Source of the DNA: a virus
Strand: one strand, 5' to 3'
IMG/VR virus record: IMGVR_UViG_3300030060_000396
Coordinates: 1 to 25,764 of that record
DNA: 25,764 nt
Below are positions 16,818-23,414 of this stretch, piece after piece. Numbering within the stretch: position 1 is the stretch's first letter; each line of letters begins with the position of its first letter. The notes beneath the pieces are model-generated. The model was not told the DNA's origin. It made no database searches and saw only the letters and a list, made by a program, of their open reading frames with translations. A program made the position numbers and the translations under genes.

Positions 16818-17360
16818 ATGAAAATAGTTATTAAATGCGATAATGGTGGCTATATAATAGAGCCAGAAAAATATAATCATAATAAAATAGACAAACAAGT
16901 CAGATATAACAGCATAGCAAAAGGATTAAGAGATTTTGCACAAAAACTTATAGAAAAAGCAGAAGAGCTTGAAAACAAAACTGGCTTTAATGAGTATCTA
17001 CAAAGTTTCAAAGATAAAAACTTTATATCTATGGGGTTTATTGACCCTGAAATTAAAAAAGAAGCAGATAATCTACTAAAAGACAAGGCTACAAATAGAT
17101 TAAATGCCAGAAGAAAAGCAGAAAAAAGATTACAAGTCCGTGCTTATAAGAAAGAAGTTGGTTGTGCCTCTTGTGGATATAAAGATAATCCAGACATTTT
17201 ACATTTTCATCATAGAGATCCAAGCACTAAAGTTAATAATGTATCAAGAATGTTAGGTAAAAATCATTCTATTGAAAAGATAAAATTAGAGATAGAAAAG
17301 TGTGATTTGCTTTGTATATCTTGTCATCATAAACATCATGGAATAGAAAATGATTCTTAG
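16818..17360 (+). CDS. HNH endonuclease (candidate free-standing homing enzyme)
   Basis: 180 residues from ATG 16818, which has GAAAGG 7 nt upstream; a TTG at 16761 would place coding inside the hairpin leader and lacks a ribosome site. The N-terminal ~100 residues are charged and helical and probably bind DNA. The C-terminal HNH region has zinc ligands C116-x2-C119 and C166-x2-C169, the catalytic-type block HFHHRDPSTK (129-138), and a final HHKHH. The pattern ILxFHHRDPSTK..NVSRMLG is common in phage HNH proteins. It sits between the recombinase pair and the helicase, overlapping the helicase start by 11 nt. Such placement and the buried ribosome site fit a selfish homing gene, but a packaging or replication nuclease is possible. 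Confidence 0.75.
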   Translation: MKIVIKCDNGGYIIEPEKYNHNKIDKQVRYNSIAKGLRDFAQKLIEKAEELENKTGFNEYLQSFKDKNFISMGFIDPEIKKEADNLLKDKATNRLNARRKAEKRLQVRAYKKEVGCASCGYKDNPDILHFHHRDPSTKVNNVSRMLGKNHSIEKIKLEIEKCDLLCISCHHKHHGIENDS

Positions 17361-19029
17361 ACCGTACCAACAAGTAGCCGTAGATGATGCGTCTATCGCT
17401 CTTGATAAACATAAAAACACTATCGTTGTTGCTCCAACAGGAGCGGGTAAAACTATTATGTTGTCTGCATTAGTAGGCAAAAGATATAAAAAAGGCGATA
17501 GAGTATTAGTCATACAACACAGAGATGAACTTGTACGACAGAACGCACAGAAATTTTCCCGTGTTAATCCAAACATATCTACAAGTGTAGTTGACGGGTC
17601 AGAAAAGAACTGGTCTGGAGAAACCATATTTAGTATGGTGCAGACGCTTTCAAGACCGAACAATTTGGATAACATGAAGCCTGTTGACATGGTTGTGATT
17701 GATGAAAGTCACCATGCAATAGCAGATACATATCAAAGAATTATTAACAGAGTTAGAGAAGCGAACAATTCTGTAGAGATAGTTGGATTTACAGCGACTC
17801 CTAATCGTGGAGATAAAAAAGGTTTAAAGACTGTATTCAATAATTGTTCGCATCAGATTGAGATAGGAACACTTATTCGTGAGGGTTTTCTTGTACCACC
17901 TAAGACATATGTAATTGATGTAGGTGTTAGAGATGATCTACAAAATGTTCGCAGAACTGTGTCAGACTTTGACATGGGCGAAGTTGAACGAATTATGAAC
18001 AAGAGAGCCATTAACGAAAAGATCGTAGATGAATGGAAAGAAAAGGCGGGAGACAGAAAAACAGTTGTATTCTGTTCAACAGTTGTCCATGCACAAGATG
18101 TATGTGATGAATATCGTAGATCAAATGTTAGAGCAGAATTAGTTACTGGCGAAACTCCAGCAGAAGAGCGAAAACAAATACTACATGACTTAGAGCATGG
18201 AGACATCCAGGTCGTTGTTAATGTAGCTGTGCTTACAGAAGGCTTTGATGCTCCACCTGTGAGTTGTATCGTGCTTACAAGACCATGTTCATACAAATCT
18301 ACAATGGTACAGATGATTGGTCGTGGACTTAGAACAATAGATCCTGAAGAGCATCCTGACATTATAAAGAAAGATTGTGTAGTCTTAGATTTTGGAACAA
18401 GTGTGCTTACACATGGATCACTGGATGAAGGTGTTAACCTTGATGGAGCTGAATCTCAAAGATCAGGAGAAGCTCCTGTTAAAGTTTGTCCTAGTTGTCA
18501 ATCAGAAGTGCCACTATCATCTCGTGAATGTCCTATTTGTGGACATGAGTTTGGTAAAGAAGATCGAGAATCATTAGAAGACTTTGTAATGACCGAAGTT
18601 GATCTTATGGACAGATCACCATTTAGATGGATTGATTTGTTTAACAATGGTGTTTGCATGAGTGCTAGTGGATTTAATGGCTTTGGTATGGTTGCACATT
18701 TAGATGACATATCTATAGCTCTTGTAAAACGCACAGGAGGCAAGTTAAGAGTAGTTAGTGTTGGTACTAAGGAACAAGCCATAGCGTCTGCTGATGACTT
18801 TTTAAGGAAGATTGAAGATAGTGATGCTGCCAAGAAAGGTAAAAGGTGGTTAAATGAAGCTGTAACGCCAAAGCAAACAGAGGTTTTGAGACGTTATGGT
18901 GTCGATGTTAAGCCAATAGATTTTAGTTGGAACAAATATAAAGCGGCTTGCTGGTTGAATTATGTTTGGAATAAGGATCAAATAGACAGAAGAATTATAA
19001 TCATAGGAGAAAAAAATGCATCGAAGTGA
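17350..19029 (+). CDS. SF2 DEAD/DEAH-type helicase with zinc ribbon
   Basis: 559 residues. Helicase motifs in order: LRPYQQ at 3-8, Walker A APTGAGKT at 28-35, Ia VIQHRDEL, II VVIDESHH at 115-122, III GFTATPNR at 146-153, V LTEGFDAP at 295-302, VI QMIGRGLR at 321-328. This is an SF2 helicase core of the type found in phage replication modules. A four-cysteine zinc ribbon (C380, C383, C394, C397) follows, then a ~160-residue C-terminal domain of unknown role (WIDLFNNGVCMSASGF..., LNEAVTPKQTEVLRRYGV). ATP-driven unwinding or remodelling of DNA at forks or recombination intermediates is expected. The start overlaps the HNH gene; the end overlaps the next gene by 14 nt. Confidence 0.88.
   Translation: MILRPYQQVAVDDASIALDKHKNTIVVAPTGAGKTIMLSALVGKRYKKGDRVLVIQHRDELVRQNAQKFSRVNPNISTSVVDGSEKNWSGETIFSMVQTLSRPNNLDNMKPVDMVVIDESHHAIADTYQRIINRVREANNSVEIVGFTATPNRGDKKGLKTVFNNCSHQIEIGTLIREGFLVPPKTYVIDVGVRDDLQNVRRTVSDFDMGEVERIMNKRAINEKIVDEWKEKAGDRKTVVFCSTVVHAQDVCDEYRRSNVRAELVTGETPAEERKQILHDLEHGDIQVVVNVAVLTEGFDAPPVSCIVLTRPCSYKSTMVQMIGRGLRTIDPEEHPDIIKKDCVVLDFGTSVLTHGSLDEGVNLDGAESQRSGEAPVKVCPSCQSEVPLSSRECPICGHEFGKEDRESLEDFVMTEVDLMDRSPFRWIDLFNNGVCMSASGFNGFGMVAHLDDISIALVKRTGGKLRVVSVGTKEQAIASADDFLRKIEDSDAAKKGKRWLNEAVTPKQTEVLRRYGVDVKPIDFSWNKYKAACWLNYVWNKDQIDRRIIIIGEKNASK
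17656..17665 (+). repeat. CCGAACAATT repeat, copy 1
   Basis: An exact copy on the plus strand inside the helicase gene, in codon phase as Pro-Asn-Asn. Two variants with GCGAACAATT lie close by at 17761 (+) and 17842 (-). Confidence 0.5.
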
Positions 19030-19303
19030 AGCACTAAAGAAAGTAGATTTAATTATAAACGGAGCTAGAGCTAAAACTCATGGTGATGCTTATGAGACAC
19101 ATACAAATATTGCCGCAATGTGGAACATATTATTGAGAAAGAAGTTAAAGGAAGATTTAGATATTAATGATATTTATAGATGTATGATAGGCATTAAACA
19201 AATTAGAAATAGTCAGAATCCAAAGGTTGAAGATAATATGATTGATGTTATTGGTTATGCAGCACTAGCTATAGAGGCAAAAGATGGCAAGCATCAGAGT
19301 TGA
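19016..19303 (+). CDS. DUF6378-like small protein
   Basis: 95 residues. The pattern RAKTHGDAYETHTNIAAMW, then KLKEDLDINDIYRCMIGIKQIRN and VEDNMIDVIGYAALAIEA resembles the small helical phage family I know as DUF6378 (G(D/N)...N...IA.lW, then a D.w.D..GY.a. ending). The helical layout recalls MazG-like folds but the metal-binding EExxE motif is not evident. Function is unknown. GGAG lies 6 nt before the ATG, inside the helicase 3' end, so it is part of the same operon. Confidence 0.65.
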   Translation: MHRSEALKKVDLIINGARAKTHGDAYETHTNIAAMWNILLRKKLKEDLDINDIYRCMIGIKQIRNSQNPKVEDNMIDVIGYAALAIEAKDGKHQS

Positions 19304-19541
19304 TTACACATTATTTCTTGAGCATCCCGTAAGTAAAAGAGAGGGCAAGATGTTTGTTCCTATTGATCTTGACTGTAGTAAAGAAGAACTTATGGAACAT
19401 ATTAACAATGCTATTTTAGATACTTGTGATGATTTTGACAATGTAGTTAGTGGTGAGGCAGTTGTTCATTATTTCGGAGCGACATTTGATTTACAATTTT
19501 ATGTTCAGGAGGATGATGAATGTCAGACAACCATCCATTAA
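19284..19541 (+). CDS. Small acidic protein, unknown
   Basis: 85 residues, MASIRVDYTLFLEHPV..., acidic, ending in a strand-like stretch (AVVHYFGATFDLQFYVQED). I do not recognise the family. GAGG lies 6 nt before the ATG, and it overlaps the preceding gene by 20 nt and the following one by 22 nt, so translation of the three small genes is likely coupled. No metal-binding or membrane segment is seen. Confidence 0.6.
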   Translation: MASIRVDYTLFLEHPVSKREGKMFVPIDLDCSKEELMEHINNAILDTCDDFDNVVSGEAVVHYFGATFDLQFYVQEDDECQTTIH

Positions 19542-19741
19542 AGAGGTTTGCTCGGATTTGTTCGGAAATAGGTTGGGATAAAAAGCTGTGTGATTTGTCA
19601 GAAGACGAAGTTGTTGGTATAATATCCAACATTCAATTATCGTCTGACATAGGCGAGTTTTACGATGGAGAATATGTTGCTCGTATCCACTTTCAATACT
19701 CGGATAAATCATGGTCGGGAGGTGGCGATGCTCCCTTCTAA
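19520..19741 (+). CDS. Small acidic protein, unknown
   Basis: 73 residues, MSDNHPLKRFARICSEIGW..., with an acidic centre (LSEDEVVGIISNIQLSSDI) and an aromatic/Gly C-terminus (IHFQYSDKSWSGGGDAPF). I do not recognise the family. The start is supported by a strong AGGAGG 7 nt upstream. Its last codons provide GGGAGG for the downstream exonuclease gene. Role unknown. Confidence 0.6.
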   Translation: MSDNHPLKRFARICSEIGWDKKLCDLSEDEVVGIISNIQLSSDIGEFYDGEYVARIHFQYSDKSWSGGGDAPF

Positions 19742-20447
19742 ACAAATAATAGAACAAATATCAGATGCTGTAGATAAAAGCATTATTGATTACAATAATA
19801 AAAAAGGTAAACGAACTTATTTAGGTGGTTCTTCTCTTGGCGAATCATGTTCTAGAAAAATACAATATAGATACATGGGATATGATGCTGATGAAGGTCG
19901 TGACTTTAGTGCAAATACCTTGAGAATCTTTCAATTTGGACATGAAATAGAAGATTCTGTTGCACAATGGTTAAAAAATGCTAACTTTGATTTGCGTACA
20001 GAAGACAAGAAAGGCGAACAATTTGGTTTTTCTATCGCAAATGGGGAGATTAAAGGTCATATAGATGGTGTAATATGTGGAGGCTCTGTAGACATGGGGT
20101 ATCCATGTTTGTGGGAGAATAAGTCAGCCAATGATAAAAAGTTTAGAGAATTTATGATGAAGGGAGTAGCTAGAACTAATCCAGTTTATGCGGCTCAGAT
20201 AGCTTTGTATCAGGCATACATGAACTTAACAGAGCATCCCTGTCTATTTACCGTATTAAATAAAAACACAAGTGAGATATATTATGAACTTGTTCCTTTT
20301 GATAAAGTTTTGGCGCAAGAGATTAGTGATAAGGCAGTGAATATTTTGGAAGCAACAAAAGCAAATGAAATTTTACCTAGAATAGCATTCTCAAGAGACT
20401 TCTTTGATTGCAAGTGGTGTGAGTTTCAAGATACATGTTGGAGTTAA
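19728..20447 (+). CDS. Cas4/RecB-like PD-(D/E)XK exonuclease with Fe-S-type cysteines
   Basis: 239 residues from ATG 19728, chosen because GGGAGG lies 5 nt upstream; an ATG at 19665 would give 21 extra residues without support. RecB-family nuclease motifs are all visible: GHE at 71-73, GHIDG with D113, ENKS with E130 and K132, and Q157-x3-Y161. Cysteines C41 (GESCSRKI) and C228-x2-C231-x5-C237 have the arrangement that ligates a 4Fe-4S cluster in Cas4 and AddB-type nucleases. It is therefore probably a DNA end-processing exonuclease supplying single strands to the Sak4/DUF669 pair. There is no CRISPR array in the window, so a role in spacer capture has no support here. Confidence 0.82.
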   Translation: MLPSKQIIEQISDAVDKSIIDYNNKKGKRTYLGGSSLGESCSRKIQYRYMGYDADEGRDFSANTLRIFQFGHEIEDSVAQWLKNANFDLRTEDKKGEQFGFSIANGEIKGHIDGVICGGSVDMGYPCLWENKSANDKKFREFMMKGVARTNPVYAAQIALYQAYMNLTEHPCLFTVLNKNTSEIYYELVPFDKVLAQEISDKAVNILEATKANEILPRIAFSRDFFDCKWCEFQDTCWS

Positions 20448-20511
20448 AATAGGCGACATGGAAGGTAGAGAAACAAACAAATGTCGCCTATTACTTCAGC
20501 CAACGAAGTAA
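20448..20511 (+). promoter_or_regulatory. Double hairpin upstream of primase-helicase
   Basis: Two perfect inverted repeats fill the 74-nt gap. The first pairs AATAGGCGACAT (20448-20459) with ATGTCGCCTATT (20481-20492), 12 bp, enclosing a 21-nt loop almost free of pyrimidines. The second pairs TTACTTC (20491-20497) with GAAGTAA (20505-20511), 7 bp, loop AGCCAAC. They share two bases, so may compete or stack. The second hairpin ends within the TAAGGA ribosome site of the primase gene (ATG 20522). No T run follows either stem, arguing against an intrinsic terminator. A translational or processing control element is the likeliest reading. Confidence 0.6.
20458..20511 (+). other. Possible 17-codon leader ORF
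   Basis: An ATG at 20458 opens a 17-codon frame (MEGRETNKCRLLLQPTK) whose TAA stop lies 10 nt before the primase-helicase ATG. It spans nearly all of both hairpins, so a ribosome translating it would melt them. There is no good Shine-Dalgarno (only AGG 6 nt upstream), and a frame this short can arise by chance, so it is listed as a possibility. Confidence 0.2.
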
Positions 20512-20521
20512 GGATATAATA

Positions 20522-22702
20522 ATGAGTATAATAAGGCTTGGCAATAAAAATCGTGAGTTGAACTCACATGAGTTAGTAGAATTAATTAGCCAAAAAGTAC
20601 CACCAGAGGTACAAATAAGTGAGCTTAGAAACACATATCCAAACGGTGTAATTCGTGGCGATCAATTCTCCATCGGCTCATTATCAGGAGAAGCTGGGCA
20701 ATCATTAAAGATAGATATAAATCCTAGATCACCATATTTTATGAAGGGTCAGGACTTTAACGGTGCTTCAGGTATCGGAGGTATTGTAAAGATATTAATG
20801 GAAGGTAGAGGTATGCGCCTTCCTGAAATTAAAGAATTGTTCGGAAACTATCTGGACGATTCGCCAAGTTTTGTCAGAGATCAGGAATCTCCTCCACCAA
20901 TTATCAATCCATCTTTGCGCCAGCAGATAACTGTTAATACACCATATGATACCGAACATTTGTATTTAAATTCTGATGGTGAAGTATTGTGCATGGTCAG
21001 AAGATACAATATGAGAGATGGTGCTGGTAATCCTGTGATGGACGATCACGGCAAGCCCAAGAAAGAGTTTCGTCAGTTTACTGGTACTAATCCATATCCT
21101 AAGATGCCTGATGTCAGACCGTTATATAATATACCGAACATTTCTGCTTCAGATAAGGTTATATGGGTAGAGGGTGAGAAGTGTGCTGATGCTCTTAATG
21201 AACTAGGTTTTACGGCTACATGCACTATGGGTGGAGCGGGTATGTTATCTCGTAAGTCAGCTAGTCAGTTTGACTTTTCACCGTTGCATGGCAAGGAATT
21301 AACGATATGGCCCGACAACGATACGGCAGGTAAAAAAGTTGCTGAATTAGTGCAAGATTTAGCTATGAATGCGGGTGCTAGATCAGTAACAATGTTGACT
21401 CCACCAGCGGGTAAACCTGAAAGATGGGATGCAGCGGATGCGATTGCAGAGAGCTTTGACATTGGTAACTTTCTCAACACAACATTAAAGCATGTAAAGA
21501 AAACAATTAACTTACTGGATGAAAGTCTTTTGATTAAGAGGTTTCAGGGTGAAGCTCCTGAACAAAAGTTTTTAATCGGAGATACATTACCATTAGGTGT
21601 ACCAATTATATTTTCAGCGGCTGGTGATGCGGGTAAAGGTATGATGACATTGGATTTGGCAATGAAGGTATCAAGCGGTCAGCCTATGACAAGTGCTTTT
21701 GGAGATAATATTACAGAGTTTGGCAATACAATTATCTTTACAGCAGAGGATGATGAGAGTGAAATGCACAGGAGGATTGAGCGTTTAGATCCGAACAATT
21801 CTCGTTTTGACTATGAACATGAGATCAGAATTGTATCTCTTCCTAATGTTGGTGGTGTGTTTCCAATACTTCAGGAGACTAGTGATGGATACAAGACTAG
21901 CGTTGAGTTTGAGAAGATATATGAACAAATTATACAAATGAATAACTTGAAGTTAATCGTATTTGATCCGTTAGCATCATTCGTTCACGCAGATGTAAAC
22001 TCTGATCCAGCAGCAGGAGCAGCTTTAACGGGATTATTAGCACAAGTTGCTACAGAAACTGGAGCTTCGGTGATGATGTGTCACCACATGACAAAGATTA
22101 AAGATGATGTAGCAGTTGCATCTCCTGAACAAGCAAGAAATATGATTAGAGGTACGTCAGCACTAGTTGATGGTGTTCGTTGTGCTTTTGCATTATGGCA
22201 AGTAGATGAAGCTACTGGTCGTAGACGTTGCCAGGATTTAGGTATCGAGTATCAAAGAAACAGATGTTTTGATGGTGCAGTTGTTAAATCAAATGGACCT
22301 GCAAGGCGTGATATAAGGCATTTTGTTCGAGATATGTACTCTGGACTACTAGAGGATAGATCGGAAGACATATCAAGACTTCATTCTGGGAGTAATCGGG
22401 AGATAAAGAAAGATGCTTTATTTGCTTGGATTGCAACATGTGAGCGGGAAGGCAGAGCTTTAACACAGCAATCAGGAGCTGATGCCATATTGCAACGTAT
22501 GAGTGCTGATCCTGATGCACCAAGAACTTTAGATAACTGCACACAGAGGATGGTTGATGGAATTGTTCGGGAATTGATAGCAGAAGGTAGGATCGGAAAG
22601 TATTCATTCAGTCGATCAGGTGGTCGAAAATGGCTCGGAACTACAGATGGAGACATGAGTAGAGGAGAATATGAGGCAACAACAGCAACGGAGAATGCGT
22701 AA
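20522..22702 (+). CDS. Primase-helicase: TOPRIM plus RepA-type AAA_25 ATPase
   Basis: 726 residues. The N-terminal ~110 residues (FSIGSLSGEAGQSLKIDINP) resemble the zinc-binding region of phage primases but have no cysteine pairs. TOPRIM motifs follow: VIWVEGEKCADAL at 213-225 (E217) and TIWPDNDTAGKK at 261-272 (D265, D267). The second half is a RecA-like ATPase of the RepA/AAA_25 type: Walker A AAGDAGKGM at 366-374, acidic TAEDDE near 407-412, Walker B LIVFDPLASF at 478-487, and MMCHHMTK at 518-525. A C-terminal ~100 residues look like a winged-helix region. It should prime and unwind DNA at the phage fork. AAGGA lies 8 nt before the ATG, next to the double hairpin. Confidence 0.85.
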   Translation: MSIIRLGNKNRELNSHELVELISQKVPPEVQISELRNTYPNGVIRGDQFSIGSLSGEAGQSLKIDINPRSPYFMKGQDFNGASGIGGIVKILMEGRGMRLPEIKELFGNYLDDSPSFVRDQESPPPIINPSLRQQITVNTPYDTEHLYLNSDGEVLCMVRRYNMRDGAGNPVMDDHGKPKKEFRQFTGTNPYPKMPDVRPLYNIPNISASDKVIWVEGEKCADALNELGFTATCTMGGAGMLSRKSASQFDFSPLHGKELTIWPDNDTAGKKVAELVQDLAMNAGARSVTMLTPPAGKPERWDAADAIAESFDIGNFLNTTLKHVKKTINLLDESLLIKRFQGEAPEQKFLIGDTLPLGVPIIFSAAGDAGKGMMTLDLAMKVSSGQPMTSAFGDNITEFGNTIIFTAEDDESEMHRRIERLDPNNSRFDYEHEIRIVSLPNVGGVFPILQETSDGYKTSVEFEKIYEQIIQMNNLKLIVFDPLASFVHADVNSDPAAGAALTGLLAQVATETGASVMMCHHMTKIKDDVAVASPEQARNMIRGTSALVDGVRCAFALWQVDEATGRRRCQDLGIEYQRNRCFDGAVVKSNGPARRDIRHFVRDMYSGLLEDRSEDISRLHSGSNREIKKDALFAWIATCEREGRALTQQSGADAILQRMSADPDAPRTLDNCTQRMVDGIVRELIAEGRIGKYSFSRSGGRKWLGTTDGDMSRGEYEATTATENA
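20835..20844 (-). repeat. CCGAACAATT repeat, copy 2
   Basis: An exact copy on the minus strand inside the primase-helicase gene, within codons for Glu-Leu-Phe-Gly, a different phase from copy 1. The variant CCGAACATTT lies at 20952 and again at 21134. Confidence 0.5.
21791..21800 (+). repeat. CCGAACAATT repeat, copy 3
   Basis: An exact plus-strand copy in the primase-helicase gene, read as Pro-Asn-Asn. Confidence 0.5.
22561..22570 (-). repeat. CCGAACAATT repeat, copy 4
   Basis: An exact minus-strand copy near the 3' end of the primase-helicase gene, in codons for Ile-Val-Arg. Confidence 0.5.
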
Positions 22703-22971
22703 TGTTATTAGCAGATGGTTTTGAAGGAGCTTTTATCGGAGTGGCTACCAGGTGTGGTCAACCAACATTAGCTGTTTACAGCGCACATAAATGTATTAAG
22801 CTATTAATAGAAAGAGATGGTATGACGCATGAAGAAGCATTGGAATACTTTAATTTTAATGTTGTTGGTGGGTGGGTCGGTGAAGAAACACCCTTGTTTC
22901 TTGAGTCTATGTCATTGATTGAGGCATGTAATTTAGATGAAGGAGCTAATGACAATGAGCGAGCAGAGTAG
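22702..22971 (+). CDS. Conserved small phage protein
   Basis: 89 residues, LADGFEGAFIGVATRCGQPTLAVY then CIKLLIERDGMTHEEALEYFNFNVVGGWVGE. I know this layout (DGF..AFIG...R.gqp..a.YD..kc...L...dgMt.eEA.eyf.fNv.gayvGe.TP) as a widespread phage and bacterial small protein without an assigned function. TAATG overlap with the primase-helicase, with GGAG 8 nt upstream, places it in the same operon. No catalytic motif is evident. Confidence 0.72.
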   Translation: MLLADGFEGAFIGVATRCGQPTLAVYSAHKCIKLLIERDGMTHEEALEYFNFNVVGGWVGEETPLFLESMSLIEACNLDEGANDNERAE

Positions 22972-23149
22972 AAGAAGAACTTGGCAACCAGTCGCACAGG
23001 CAAACGCAAGACCGAATAATTGTTCGGTTTGTGGACAGGGTAACGCTTCATATTCTATTGATGGAGGTTGGAACTGGCATTGTTGGAAGTGTGTTCCAAA
23101 TGACAGCTACTTTAAAAAAGGAGACACCAATGAATCAAAAGTGTATTGA
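22955..23149 (+). CDS. Small zinc-ribbon protein
   Basis: 64 residues from ATG 22955, chosen because AAGGAG lies 9 nt upstream; an ATG at 22937 overlaps that very Shine-Dalgarno. A C-x2-C pair (NCSVCGQ) and a second C-x2-C (HCWKCVP), about 20 residues apart with WNW between, form a zinc ribbon. It probably binds nucleic acid or a protein partner; the exact role is unknown. It overlaps both neighbours in the operon. The CSVC codons coincide with the most palindromic copy of the CCGAACAATT repeat. Confidence 0.65.
   Translation: MSEQSRRRTWQPVAQANARPNNCSVCGQGNASYSIDGGWNWHCWKCVPNDSYFKKGDTNESKVY
23011..23028. repeat. CCGAACAATT repeat, copy 5, near-palindromic
   Basis: The minus strand of 23018-23027 is an exact copy, and the left half is CCGAATAATT, so the 18-nt whole (arms ACCGAA/TTCGGT) departs from a perfect palindrome at one base pair. 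It suggests that the decamer is a half-site plus AATT centre of a palindromic target. Confidence 0.5.
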
Positions 23150-23414
23150 TTGTGATATATATATACCAGTGGGTAAGTATGAGAAGTCAAAATTATGTGG
23201 ACGTTGTAGGTCTGAAAAACAATCGGGAAATGCAGAAGTGCGTCAAATATTTAAAGAACTTCAAAAGAAAAACGCTGGTATTGTTGATAATGATGACTGG
23301 TCAACACAGGATGATCCCAGAGCTAAAACCGAACAATTATACGGTAAGGTATCAAAAACACCGAACAGGTTTGCATATGCTACAGCCAGTTGCATGGCTG
23401 ATGAGATTATTTAA
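23130..23414 (+). CDS. Small protein with N-terminal zinc ribbon
   Basis: 94 residues from ATG 23130, with AAAGGAG 7 nt upstream; a start at 23031 would lack a ribosome site. The N-terminus has C-x2-C (KCIDCDIYIP) and C-x2-C (LCGRCRSEK), a compact zinc ribbon; the rest is helical and charged, followed by RFAYATASCMADEII. The family is not recognised. It overlaps the previous zinc-ribbon gene by 20 nt and the next gene by one base. Two copies of the CCGAACA repeat lie in it. Confidence 0.65.
   Translation: MNQKCIDCDIYIPVGKYEKSKLCGRCRSEKQSGNAEVRQIFKELQKKNAGIVDNDDWSTQDDPRAKTEQLYGKVSKTPNRFAYATASCMADEII
23329..23338 (+). repeat. CCGAACAATT repeat, copy 6
   Basis: An exact plus-strand copy in the second zinc-ribbon gene, in codons for Thr-Glu-Gln-Leu. 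Variants follow at 23361 (CCGAACAGGT) and 23897 (CCGAACAATA). Confidence 0.5.

Noticed and set aside
16710-17360. A group I intron carrying the HNH gene
   Set aside because: The DUF669 protein upstream ends normally and the helicase begins normally, so no gene is split, and I see no conserved group I core segments.
19728-20447. A phage-borne CRISPR system suggested by the Cas4-like protein
   Set aside because: No other cas gene and no array of equal-length repeats and spacers is present in the window.
20448-20492. Intrinsic terminator after the exonuclease gene
   Set aside because: The 12-bp stem is strong but the loop is long and it is followed by ACTTC, not a T run.
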